From: JBBREP01 sp038202885
GTDB lineage: Bacteria; Actinomycetota; Acidimicrobiia; IMCC26256; PALSA-610
Direction of reading: 5' to 3'
Assembly (NCBI GenBank): GCA_038202885.1
Contig: JBBREP010000002.1
Span: 75,597-139,596 of the forward strand
Length of the DNA stretch: 64,000 bases
Both the position numbers and the translations under genes were made by a program. Numbering within the stretch: position 1 is the first letter of the stretch; each line of letters starts with the position of its first letter. The notes under the pieces are model-generated. The model had not been told where the DNA came from and searched no databases. It saw only the letters and a program-made list of their open reading frames with translations. Below are positions 17,773-26,190 of the stretch, one piece after another.

Positions 17773-17814
17773 TCACGAGGCCACGGGACGCACAAGCGCG
17801 TTGTGGCCTCGTGA
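17773..17814. terminator. 12-bp inverted repeat between convergent genes
   Basis: TCACGAGGCCAC (17773-17784) and GTGGCCTCGTGA (17803-17814) pair perfectly with an 18-base loop in the 69-base gap between the GGDEF gene and the glycosylase gene. No T-tract follows on either strand; a bidirectional U-less terminator is the simplest reading. Confidence 0.5.
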
Positions 17815-17824
17815 CAACGAAGGG

Positions 17825-18607
17825 TTAGTGCTGGTGGAGTGGGCAGGAGTAGGTGGTGCGCCCGCCGACGGTGCGCCGGAGAAGCTCAGCGCCGTCGCGC
17901 GGACAATGCCCTTCGCGCACGCGTTCGGGGTGGAGGTCGCCGGTGTGCGAGCCGCCGCGCCGACCACAGACGCGCAGCGTGGTGCGGATCGATCGGTGCA
18001 GGGTCGTTCGTTCCACGCCGTCGAGCGACCCGGCATCGCGCGCCGGGTCGAGACCGGCGCGCCAGAGCGCCTCGTCGGCGAGCAGGTTCCCGAGACCGGC
18101 AAGGCGCGCCTGGTCGAGTAGCACCGCTTTGAGCGGTGCCCGAGATTTGCCCAGCGCGACGGTGAGCTGCTTGGCGGTCAACGTCATCACGTCGGGGCCC
18201 AGCCTGGTTTCGTCAGGATCGAGCTCGACGCCTCCGAGGCGGCGCGGGTCCCGCAGCCACAGCGATCCACCGTCGGCGAAGCGCAACCCGAAGCGGCGCC
18301 ATTCGGGTACGTCGCGGTTGCTCGCGTAGAGCAGCGGGTCGCCGGCTTCGTGCCCGTCGATGAGGACCCGCCCGCTCATGCCGAGGTGCAAGCCGAGCGT
18401 GGCTGTGGTTGTGTCAACGAGGAGCTGCTTGCCCCGCCGGCGTGCAGCCACGATCTTCGAACCGCCAAGTATCGCCCGCAGCGCCGCCTTCGTAGCGCCG
18501 CGCTTCAAGTACCACGCATCGTCGGCCACGACCTTCGCGATCGTGCGCCCGACGGCATGGTCGGCGATGACGACGCGAGCGGTTTCGACTTCCAGACATT
18601 CGGGCAC
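17825..18607 (-). CDS. DNA-formamidopyrimidine glycosylase family protein (Fpg/Nei-type)
   Basis: 260 residues. The GTG at 18607 gives the start MPECLEVE, keeping the catalytic Pro2 and Glu3 needed for Schiff-base chemistry. LGLHLGMSGRVLIDG is the conserved strand region, and LAGLGNLLADEALWRAGLDP is the helix-two-turn-helix. The C-terminal zinc finger is atypical: GHCPRDG and SCPLHQH instead of CxxC...CxxC, with Asp and His in place of two cysteines. It should excise oxidised bases and nick abasic sites; whether 8-oxoguanine (Fpg) or pyrimidines (Nei) are preferred is open. A TACGGT box (18614-18619) lies six bases before the start. Confidence 0.88.
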   Translation of the reverse strand: MPECLEVETARVVIADHAVGRTIAKVVADDAWYLKRGATKAALRAILGGSKIVAARRRGKQLLVDTTTATLGLHLGMSGRVLIDGHEAGDPLLYASNRDVPEWRRFGLRFADGGSLWLRDPRRLGGVELDPDETRLGPDVMTLTAKQLTVALGKSRAPLKAVLLDQARLAGLGNLLADEALWRAGLDPARDAGSLDGVERTTLHRSIRTTLRVCGRRGGSHTGDLHPERVREGHCPRDGAELLRRTVGGRTTYSCPLHQH

Positions 18608-18613
18608 GCAAGA

Positions 18614-18639
18614 ACCGTAGGACGGCGTCCCGATAGCGT
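18614..18639. promoter_or_regulatory. divergent -10 boxes of the glycosylase and M14 carboxypeptidase genes
   Basis: Minus strand: TACGGT (18614-18619), six bases before GTG 18607. Plus strand: TAGCGT (18634-18639), eight bases before GTG 18648. The starts are 41 bases apart, so both transcripts would be nearly leaderless and their promoters would overlap. Confidence 0.5.
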
Positions 18640-18647
18640 GCCCAACC

Positions 18648-20339
18648 GTGGATCCGATCACGTTCGATCATCTCTTCGATTACGGACAGCTCACGGCGGC
18701 CTTGGACGCGCTCGCCGCGACCTACCCCACCCTGATGACGCTGGAGAGCGTCGGTACCTCGCACGAAGGGCGCGACATCTGGCTCGCGACCGTCACGAAC
18801 ACCGCAACCGGTCCCCACGACGAAAAGCCGGCGATCTGGGTCGATGCCAACATCCACTCGGTGGAACACACAGGTGCCGTCGCGGCCCTGTACCTGTTGC
18901 ACAAACTCGTCACGACGCACGGCTCCGATCCGCAGGTCACGCGTGCGGTCGATACGCGCACGTTCTACGTGATGCCCCGCGTCAATCCCGATGGCGCTGA
19001 ACTCGCCCTCGCCACGCCGCCGACGTACCTCCGCAGCTCGGTGCGACGTTGGCCTCGCGTCGATGACGCGCCCGGCCTCGTCGAACACGACGTCGACGGC
19101 GACGGGCGCCTCCTCACGATGCGTGTCCCCGACCGCAACGGCGCGTGGAAGGCGAGCGACGCCGACCCACGCATCATGGTGGCGCGAGCGCCCGACGAAT
19201 TCGGGCCCGGCCCCTACTTCCGCCTGCTCTACGAAGGCTCGATCACCGACTACGACGGCGCAACGATCCCGATCGCACCGGAACGGCGCAACCTCGACCT
19301 CAACCGCCAGTTCCCCGCCGGTTGGCGCACTCACGGCGAACAGGTTGGTGCCGGTGCCTTCCCGCTTTCGGAGCCCGAGACGCGTGCGCTCGCCGACGCG
19401 CTCGTCGCCCGACCCAACGTGTGCTGCTACTTCGCGCACCACACGTTCAGCGCGGCACTGCTGCGACCCTTCGACGACCGCCCCGACGACGAGTTCCCCA
19501 CGAGCGACCTTCGCCGCTACAAGCAGTTGGGCGCTCGCGGCGCTGAGCTCACCGGCTACCCCCACGTCAGCGTGTACCACGACTTTCGCTACGACCCGAA
19601 GGATGTCATCACGGGCGGCGCCGACACGTGGGCCTACGACCATCTCGGTGTGTTCGCGTGGACAACCGAGTTCTGGAGCCCGATTCCTCGTGCGGGGATC
19701 GAGGGTCACCATCTCATCGAATGGTTCGACGCGCACCCGATCGACGACGACGTCGCGTTGCTTCGCTACAGCGACAACGAACTCGGGGGCCGCGGCTTCG
19801 TCGACTGGTACCCGTTCGAACATCCGCAGCTCGGACCGGTCGAACTCGGCGGCTGGCACTGGTTTCGCTTTTGGACGAACCCGCCCGACGAGCTGCTCGA
19901 ACGAGAGGTCGCGCCCCACGCGGATTGGGAAGTGTTCTGCGCACTCGCATCACCAATTCTGCGGATGCGAGAAGTACTCGTCGACAACGTCGGGCCGCGG
20001 ACCTGGCGTGTGCGGCTGGTCGTCGAGAACGACGGCTGGCTCCCCACGAACGTCACCCAGCGCGCGCTCGACAAGAAGATCGCGCAACCCGTCATTGCCA
20101 CGATCGACCTAGCCGACGGAGCGAGGTTGCACCACGGCCCTGCCCTCATCGAGCTCGGTCATCTCGCGGGACGGTCTCGGGTCACGACCATGGTCGGCGA
20201 CTTCGGCACCTATTCCGACGCCACGCCGGATCGGGCCGTCGCGGAGTGGTTCGTCGAGGCCGATGCCGGCACGACGTTGCGGGTGGCCGCATCGCACGCT
20301 CGCGCCGGAACGGTACGCGTCGACGCCATACTGCAATGA
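18648..20339 (+). CDS. M14 family zinc carboxypeptidase
   Basis: 563 residues. The N-terminal M14 domain has DANIHSVEHTGA with zinc ligands His70 and Glu73, and a downstream His pair (CYFAHHTFSA) in the position of the third ligand region. FAWTTEFWSP probably holds the catalytic Glu. The protein is longer than a minimal M14 domain; the C-terminal 150 residues (TWRVRLVVENDGWLPTNVTQ) look like a beta-sandwich. No signal peptide is visible, so it seems cytoplasmic. It would trim C-terminal residues from peptides or amide-linked small molecules. GTG start backed by TAGCGT eight bases upstream. Confidence 0.85.
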   Translation: MDPITFDHLFDYGQLTAALDALAATYPTLMTLESVGTSHEGRDIWLATVTNTATGPHDEKPAIWVDANIHSVEHTGAVAALYLLHKLVTTHGSDPQVTRAVDTRTFYVMPRVNPDGAELALATPPTYLRSSVRRWPRVDDAPGLVEHDVDGDGRLLTMRVPDRNGAWKASDADPRIMVARAPDEFGPGPYFRLLYEGSITDYDGATIPIAPERRNLDLNRQFPAGWRTHGEQVGAGAFPLSEPETRALADALVARPNVCCYFAHHTFSAALLRPFDDRPDDEFPTSDLRRYKQLGARGAELTGYPHVSVYHDFRYDPKDVITGGADTWAYDHLGVFAWTTEFWSPIPRAGIEGHHLIEWFDAHPIDDDVALLRYSDNELGGRGFVDWYPFEHPQLGPVELGGWHWFRFWTNPPDELLEREVAPHADWEVFCALASPILRMREVLVDNVGPRTWRVRLVVENDGWLPTNVTQRALDKKIAQPVIATIDLADGARLHHGPALIELGHLAGRSRVTTMVGDFGTYSDATPDRAVAEWFVEADAGTTLRVAASHARAGTVRVDAILQ

Positions 20340-20349
20340 CTTCTGGGCA

Positions 20350-21279
20350 ATGAGTTCTGTACACCCACCGCCGATCCGCATCGGCCTGGCTGGCGCCGGA
20401 CCATGGGCGCGTCTCGTGCACGGCCCGCTGTTCGCGGCTGGACCACAGACGGCGCTCGCGGGCGTGTGGTCGCGCACGCCGACGAGCGCAGCGGCGTTGG
20501 CCGACACGCTCGGCACCACCGCGGTGGCGACGTACGACGCGTTACTCGAGCAATGCGATGCCGTGGTGCTGTGCGTACCGCCCTCGGCCCAGCCCGAGCT
20601 CGCGATCGCGGCCGCACAACGGGGTCGGCCGATGCTCCTCGAAAAACCAATCGCACTCGACGCGCACGCGGGCGCGCCGGCCGTCGACGCCATCGAGGCA
20701 TCCGGCGTCGCCAACCTCGCCATGCTCACCAACCGATTCTCCGAACCCGTCCGCGAATTCCTCGCCGCGGCGCGTGACTTCGACGTCGTCGGCGCTCGCG
20801 CCTGTTTCTTGTCCAGCGCGTTCCTCGGCGGTCCGTTCGCCACCAGCGAATGGCGCCACGAATATGGAGCGTTGCTCGACGTCGGGCCGCACATCTTCGA
20901 TCTGGTCGAGGCCGCAGTAGGCCCGGTCGCTGCGGTACTCGCGCGGCGGTCGTCGGGCGACTTCGTCACGGTGCAGTTTCACCACGAGCGCGGCGTGTCG
21001 AGCAGCATCGACATCTGCTGTTCGACCGCTGGTGAGAGCCGCACCGAAGTCGAACTCTTCGGGCGCCAGCATCGTCTCGCCCTTGACGCTCGCCGCGGTG
21101 ATCCGGAGTTGACGATGGCGACCGTCCGCGCCGAATTCGCCGCAATTGCACGCACGGGCGGCGTCCACGAGGCGTCGGCACGCCGTCTGCTCGACGTGCA
21201 CACCCTCATCGATGCCGCATATCGGTCGCTCGCGACCGGTCGCCCGGAGCAACCGGCGCCGATGGCCGGGCGGCAGTAG
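20350..21279 (+). CDS. Gfo/Idh/MocA family NAD(P)-dependent oxidoreductase
   Basis: 309 residues. An N-terminal Rossmann fold has IRIGLAGAGPWARLVHGPLF (GxGxxx nucleotide loop), then DAVVLCVPPSAQPELAIAAA and the family motif LLEKPIALD with the conserved EKP lysine. The C-terminal alpha/beta domain is shorter than average. Members oxidise or reduce sugar and inositol hydroxyls; the substrate is unknown. ATG 20350 begins ten bases after the M14 gene stop, so the two may form one unit with the S9 peptidase downstream. A longer in-frame extension into the M14 gene was not used. Confidence 0.85.
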   Translation: MSSVHPPPIRIGLAGAGPWARLVHGPLFAAGPQTALAGVWSRTPTSAAALADTLGTTAVATYDALLEQCDAVVLCVPPSAQPELAIAAAQRGRPMLLEKPIALDAHAGAPAVDAIEASGVANLAMLTNRFSEPVREFLAAARDFDVVGARACFLSSAFLGGPFATSEWRHEYGALLDVGPHIFDLVEAAVGPVAAVLARRSSGDFVTVQFHHERGVSSSIDICCSTAGESRTEVELFGRQHRLALDARRGDPELTMATVRAEFAAIARTGGVHEASARRLLDVHTLIDAAYRSLATGRPEQPAPMAGRQ

Positions 21280-21291
21280 GGTGACCGCCGC

Positions 21292-23286
21292 GTGAGGGGC
21301 ATGCGACCAGACCATATCGGTGCACTGATTTCGATCGGCGACCCGCGGGTGGCACCCGGCGGCGATCGGATCGTCTACACCGAACAGCAGATCGAAGCCG
21401 ACCAGAACCGGTATGTCACGGCGGTGTGGCTCACCGACCTGGCCGGGTCTCGGCGGTCGCTCGCGTCCGACAACGTCGACGCGTCGATGGCGCGCTGGTC
21501 GCCCGACGGCACGCGTATCGCGTTCGTGCAACACGAGCGCACCGACGACGCACCCACGACGATCGAACTGCACGACATCGCGGCCGGTACCTCGGTCACC
21601 GTCTGCACACCGCGCGAAGCGCCTGCCGAACTCGAATGGGCGCCGGACGGCACCCGGCTTGCCTTCGTGGCGCGCGACCCCGACCCCGCCTACTACCCGG
21701 CGCCCGGCGAGACCCGCAAGGCCAAGGACACACCGGCGCGCAACATCACGCACTTCTTCAGCCGGGAGGACGGCGAAGACTTCACCTTCGACCGACCCAC
21801 CCGCGTCTTCGTCGTCGCTGCGGCCGAAGGCGCCGAGCCCGTCGTGATCAGCGATGGTGTCGGGACGAACGCGATGGCCTGGTCACCGGACAGCGCGTCG
21901 ATCGCGTTCTGCGCGGCGCGCCATGACAATTGGGATCTCGATCTCGCCACCGACGTATGGGTCGTGAGCGCCGACGGTGGACCGCCGCGCCAGCTCACCG
22001 AGACGCGTCATTCCTACACGCGGCTCGCGTGGTCACCCGACGGCAGCCAGATCGCGACAGTGTGGGACCCGAGCCCGTTCGACGGTCCGCGCCATGGTCG
22101 CGTCGCGGTTCTCGACGCGAGTAGCGGTGCACGTCGGACACTCACCGAAGCGCTCGATCGCAACTGCGCGGTGTTTCCCGCGGTGCGCTCGCCGGTGTGG
22201 GACGGCACCGAGCACCTCCTGTTTACCTATGAGGACGAGGGTCGCGTCACGCTGGCGCGCGTGGCGGTTGGTGCCACAGAACAGGCCGGGGACATCACAC
22301 CGATCGTCGACGGCGACCGTTGCGTCACCGGTTTCGATCAGTGCGACGGCACGCTTGCGGTCGTGATCGCGACACCGTCATCCCTGCCCGAGCTGCACGT
22401 CCGCACCACCGCAACAGGCCCGGAGCTGCGATGCCTCACCGACGCCACTGCGCGTTTCCGTGCCGCAACCGGCAGCGAGCCGGCGTTGTCGATGCGTTTC
22501 ACCGCTCGAAGCAGTGACGGCGCCGAGGTCGAGTGCTGGGCGTTCCAACCTGAGGGCGATGGTCCGTTCCCGACCCTGCTCAACATCCACGGCGGCCCGT
22601 TCACGCAGTACGGCTACAAGTTCTTCGACGAATTCCAACTGCAGGTCGGCGCGGGATTCGCCGTCGTGTGCTGCAACCCGAGAGGCTCGTCGGGTTACAG
22701 CGAGGCCTGGGGGCGCGCGGTGCGGTGGCCCGAATGTGCCAGCGATCCTGGCACCGGTTGGGGCGGTATCGACTACGACGACGTGTTGGCGTGCGTCGAC
22801 ACAGCCATGGCCACGTTCGACTGGATCGACGGCGATCGGCTCGGCACGCTCGGTGGGAGCTACGGCGGCTACCTCACGTCGTGGATCATCGGGCATACCC
22901 AACGATTCAAGGCCGCGTGCTCGGAGCGTTCGGTGAACAACCTCGTCACCGAGGAACACAACTCCGACATCGCCACGGTGTTCCGTGATTACGTCGGCGT
23001 GTCGATCGTCGACGATCCGGCCCCGTACGTGCGCGCTTCTCCCGTGACGTACGTGCGCGAGATGCACACGCCGTTGTTGATCCTGCACAGCGAACAAGAT
23101 CTTCGCTGCCCGATCAACCAAGCCGAGGAGCTGTTCGTCGCCCTGCGCCTGCTGGGTCGGACCCCCGAGTTCTGGCGGTTTCCCGGCGAGAGTCACGAAT
23201 TGTCACGCAGCGGCGCACCGAAGCACCGGGTGCAGCGCACAGAGATCATCCTCGACTTCTTCGGACGTCATCTCCAGCAGCGCTGA
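21292..23286 (+). CDS. S9 family serine peptidase (prolyl oligopeptidase / acylaminoacyl-peptidase-like)
   Basis: 664 residues. The N-terminal two thirds form a beta-propeller with TolB-like repeats (WSPDGTRIAF, WAPDGTRLAFVARDPDP, WSPDGSQIATVW). The C-terminal alpha/beta hydrolase has nucleophile Ser523 in GGSYGGYLTS, acid in LILHSEQDLRCPI and His in PGESHELSRSG. It releases N-terminal residues or short peptides from oligopeptides. No signal peptide is visible. The GTG at 21292 has both AGGGTG and TAGGGT (21277-21282, overlapping the previous stop) upstream; ATG 21301 is an alternative. Context suggests peptide turnover together with the M14 gene. Confidence 0.9.
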   Translation: MRGMRPDHIGALISIGDPRVAPGGDRIVYTEQQIEADQNRYVTAVWLTDLAGSRRSLASDNVDASMARWSPDGTRIAFVQHERTDDAPTTIELHDIAAGTSVTVCTPREAPAELEWAPDGTRLAFVARDPDPAYYPAPGETRKAKDTPARNITHFFSREDGEDFTFDRPTRVFVVAAAEGAEPVVISDGVGTNAMAWSPDSASIAFCAARHDNWDLDLATDVWVVSADGGPPRQLTETRHSYTRLAWSPDGSQIATVWDPSPFDGPRHGRVAVLDASSGARRTLTEALDRNCAVFPAVRSPVWDGTEHLLFTYEDEGRVTLARVAVGATEQAGDITPIVDGDRCVTGFDQCDGTLAVVIATPSSLPELHVRTTATGPELRCLTDATARFRAATGSEPALSMRFTARSSDGAEVECWAFQPEGDGPFPTLLNIHGGPFTQYGYKFFDEFQLQVGAGFAVVCCNPRGSSGYSEAWGRAVRWPECASDPGTGWGGIDYDDVLACVDTAMATFDWIDGDRLGTLGGSYGGYLTSWIIGHTQRFKAACSERSVNNLVTEEHNSDIATVFRDYVGVSIVDDPAPYVRASPVTYVREMHTPLLILHSEQDLRCPINQAEELFVALRLLGRTPEFWRFPGESHELSRSGAPKHRVQRTEIILDFFGRHLQQR

Positions 23287-23379
23287 CGCGCGCGTCGGGT
23301 CGCCGTGGCTGGCATCCCAGGACGCGCCCGCGCGCAATCGCCCGGTGGCCTCGCGTAGCGCGCCGCTACCCTGGCGACC

Positions 23380-25092
23380 ATGACGACGCCACACACCGAA
23401 CCGCCGGCCGGACCGCGAGCCGACAACAAGATCCGCAGCCACGAAGTCACCGACGGCAACGAGCGGGCGCCGGCGCGGGCGATGCTGCGTGCGGTCGGCA
23501 TGACCGACGCCGACTTCGGCAAGGCGCAGGTGGGCGTGGCGTCGAGCTGGAACGAAGTCACGCCGTGCAACATGCCCCTCGACCGACTCGCCAAGCGGGC
23601 GAAGGTCGGCGTGCGCGACGCCGGTGGGTTTCCACTCGAATTCGTGACGATCGCCGTGAGCGACGGCATCTCGATGGGCCACGAGGGCATGCGCGGTTCG
23701 CTCGTCAGCCGCGAAATCATCGCTGACTCGGTGGAGTGCGTGATGCACGCCGAGCGGTTCGACGCGCTCGTGACGTTCGCGGGTTGCGACAAGAGCCTCC
23801 CCGGCATGCTGATGGCCGCGGCGCGCATCAACCTGCCGAGCGTGTTCCTCTACGGCGGCTCGATCTTGCCCGGTCACCACAACGGCGTCGCGCTCGACAT
23901 CGTGAGCGTGTTTGAGGCCGTTGGCGCGTGCGCCGCGGGCACCCTGAGCGTGAACGAACTCGGCGAGATCGAAAAGCGCGCGTGTCCCACCGAGGGATCG
24001 TGTGCCGGGATGTTCACCGCGAACACGATGGCGTCGGTGGCCGAAGCCATCGGGATGAGCCTGCCCGGGTCGTCATGCCCGCCTGCCGTCGACCGGCGCC
24101 GCGATGATTTCGCCTACGAATCGGGCCGCGCCGTGATGCGGCTCCTCGAACTCGACCTGCGTGCTCGCCAGATCATGACGAAGGAGGCGTTCGAGAACGC
24201 CATCGCCGTCGTCATGGCGCTCGGCGGTTCGACGAATGCGGTGTTGCACCTTCTCGCCATCGCCAACGAAGCGCGCGTCGAACTCGAACTCGACGACTTC
24301 AACCGCATCGGTGCTCGCGTCGCGCACGTCGCCGACATGAAGCCCCACGGCAAGTACCACATGACCGACCTCGATCGCGTCGGCGGCGTCGCGGTCGTGA
24401 TGCAGATGCTCCTCGACGAGGGGATCCTGCACGGCGACTGCCTCACGGTCACTGGGGCCACGGTTGCCGAGAACCTGGCTGCGTTGCACCCACCCGCACC
24501 CGACGGCGACGTGGTGCATCCCTTCTCCGCGCCCATCCACGCCCAAGGCGGGATCGCGATTCTGCGTGGTTCGCTTGCACCCCAAGGTGCGGTCGTGAAG
24601 GTTGCCGGCATCGACGACCTGTACTTCGACGGCCGCGCCCGAGTGTTCGACGGCGAGGCCGCAGCCATGGAGGCGATTCTCGCCGAATCGATCGAGCCCG
24701 GCGATGTGCTCGTGATCCGTTATGAAGGCCCCAAGGGCGGCCCTGGCATGCGCGAGATGCTCGCAGTCACGGGCGCGCTGAAGGGTGTCGGCCGCGGTGC
24801 CGACACAGCGCTCATCACCGACGGTCGCTTCTCGGGAGGGACACACGGCTTTTGCGTCGGGCACGTCGCTCCCGAAGCCGTCGATGGTGGCCCGATCGCG
24901 TTCGTCGCCGACGGCGACCGCATCGTGATCGACGCCGCGGCGCACACGATCGACGTCGAGATCGACGAGGCCGAACTCGCCCGGCGGCGAGCCGACTGGA
25001 AGCTGCCCGAGCCGCGCTACACGAGCGGCTTCCTCGCCAAGTACGCACGGCTTGCCCAGGGCGCGGAAACCGGCGCCATCACGAATATCTGA
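23380..25092 (+). CDS. ilvD: dihydroxy-acid dehydratase
   Basis: 570 residues. Iron-sulfur ligands are visible in VTFAGCDKSLPGML and CPTEGSCAGMFTANTM, with TPCNMPLDRLAK at the N-terminus; the C-terminal region has DGRFSGGTHGFCVGHVAPEA. It dehydrates dihydroxy-isovalerate and dihydroxy-methylvalerate, the third step of branched-chain synthesis after IlvC. It stands apart from ilvBNC with its own likely promoter: TACCCT at 23367-23372, seven bases before the ATG, suggests a leaderless mRNA. A conserved repeat starts directly after its stop codon. Confidence 0.96.
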   Translation: MTTPHTEPPAGPRADNKIRSHEVTDGNERAPARAMLRAVGMTDADFGKAQVGVASSWNEVTPCNMPLDRLAKRAKVGVRDAGGFPLEFVTIAVSDGISMGHEGMRGSLVSREIIADSVECVMHAERFDALVTFAGCDKSLPGMLMAAARINLPSVFLYGGSILPGHHNGVALDIVSVFEAVGACAAGTLSVNELGEIEKRACPTEGSCAGMFTANTMASVAEAIGMSLPGSSCPPAVDRRRDDFAYESGRAVMRLLELDLRARQIMTKEAFENAIAVVMALGGSTNAVLHLLAIANEARVELELDDFNRIGARVAHVADMKPHGKYHMTDLDRVGGVAVVMQMLLDEGILHGDCLTVTGATVAENLAALHPPAPDGDVVHPFSAPIHAQGGIAILRGSLAPQGAVVKVAGIDDLYFDGRARVFDGEAAAMEAILAESIEPGDVLVIRYEGPKGGPGMREMLAVTGALKGVGRGADTALITDGRFSGGTHGFCVGHVAPEAVDGGPIAFVADGDRIVIDAAAHTIDVEIDEAELARRRADWKLPEPRYTSGFLAKYARLAQGAETGAITNI

Positions 25093-25178
25093 ATATTGCG
25101 CCTACTTCGTCCGGCGCGGGCGAGCGTCTCGCCACCCGGGTCGCTCGTCCCTCGCTCCCGGGCTGACTTCGCCGCCGC
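25093..25178 (+). repeat. 3'-associated intergenic repeat, copy A (after ilvD)
   Basis: Begins directly after the ilvD TGA with ATATTGCGCCTACTTCGTCC and includes GTCGCTCGTCCCTCGCTC (25140-25157) and CGGGCTGACTTCGCCGCCGC. It shares both blocks with the copies at 56266 and 58442 and the first block with the one at 50028. A small GCGCC...GGCGC stem is conserved. Confidence 0.7.
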
Positions 25179-25211
25179 ACCAGTGCAACGATCCATCCGG
25201 CGCACGGCGAC

Positions 25212-26075
25212 TTAGCGGTCGACGAGGTCGCCCGCCGCGGCCCAGGAGGCTTCGATCTCGTCGAGGCGGCCGGTGGCGCTGCGCCGTAGTCGCACCGCGA
25301 TCGCGGCACCGAGGGCGTGCACCAGCGCCATCGCACCCGCGGACGAATCGAACGGGCCGACCCCACGCGCCTCGAGCGTGAACACGAAACGCGCGTGCTC
25401 GGCCAGCGGCGACAGTCGGCTGTCGGTGAGCGCAATCACGAGCGCACCGCGTTCGTCGGCGCGCGCAACGACATCCAGAATCCAGCGCTCGTAGCGCCGC
25501 AGGTCGGTGACCACCAACACGTCGCCGACTTCGAGGTCGACGAGCCGGCGCGATACGCGGGGGCCGGCACCTTCGATGAGCTGCACACCATCACGCAACA
25601 AGTCGAGCTGCTGGGCGAGCAATTGCCCGGGCGCGCCGCTCAACTCGCTCGCGAGCACGAACACGCGGTGACGACGGTCGGCGATCAGCTCCACCGTCTC
25701 GGTGAAATCCTTGGCGTCGATGGACTCCATCGTGCGGCGCACGTTTTCGAGATCGGCCTGCATCGCCTGGCCGAGCACATCGCCCGAGCGCCGCTCGCGG
25801 ATGCGCTGGGTCGCGGGCCGGAGCTGATCGGCAATCTCCTCCTGCACCGCAGCCTGGAGCTCCACGAAGCCGGCGAAACCGAGCTTCGCCGCGAAGCGCA
25901 ACACGGTGGGGCCACTCGTTCCGGACCGGTCAGCGAGTTGGGCGACGGTGCCGAACGCGACGATCTTGGGGTCGTCGGCGACCGCCTGGCCGACCCGGCG
26001 CTCCGACGTCGTGAGGCGCACCGCAGCATCGCCAATGAGCTCGAGTACCGACCGCTCCACGACCACGGAATACAC
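25212..26075 (-). CDS. MurR/RpiR family transcriptional regulator with SIS domain
   Basis: 287 residues. The N-terminal RpiR helix-turn-helix spans about residues 8-85 (TTSERRVGQAVADDPKIVAF, then LADRSGTSGPTVLRFAAKLG). The C-terminal SIS domain (about 125-260) contains RRHRVFVLASELSGAPGQLL and DLEVGDVLVVTDLRRYER. Family members sense phosphosugars or related metabolites and usually repress neighbours. It is divergent from the aldehyde dehydrogenase/ThDP/aminotransferase operon, and a perfect 15-bp palindrome starts six bases upstream of its GTG start. I infer that it controls that operon and itself. Confidence 0.85.
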   Translation of the reverse strand: MYSVVVERSVLELIGDAAVRLTTSERRVGQAVADDPKIVAFGTVAQLADRSGTSGPTVLRFAAKLGFAGFVELQAAVQEEIADQLRPATQRIRERRSGDVLGQAMQADLENVRRTMESIDAKDFTETVELIADRRHRVFVLASELSGAPGQLLAQQLDLLRDGVQLIEGAGPRVSRRLVDLEVGDVLVVTDLRRYERWILDVVARADERGALVIALTDSRLSPLAEHARFVFTLEARGVGPFDSSAGAMALVHALGAAIAVRLRRSATGRLDEIEASWAAAGDLVDR

Positions 26076-26080
26076 GTTAC

Positions 26081-26095
26081 ACTGTTCTGAACAGT
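26081..26095. promoter_or_regulatory. probable operator of the RpiR-type regulator
   Basis: ACTGTTC-T-GAACAGT is a perfect 7-bp dyad with a one-base centre in the divergent region between the regulator and the catabolic operon. A further half site GGAACAG follows at 26097-26103. Position and symmetry fit a dimeric HTH operator controlling both directions. Confidence 0.65.
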
Positions 26096-26190
26096 CGGAA
26101 CAGATGGTTCATCCACCCGTCACCGCTCGCCGTGCCTGCGCAGCCCTCGACGGGCGACGTGGACGTTCCGATCTCTCCCAGAGGACTTCC

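Noticed and set aside
23287..23379. Possible riboswitch or T-box upstream of ilvD
   Set aside because: Only 93 bases, and the -10 box lies seven bases before the ATG, leaving no 5' leader for an RNA element.
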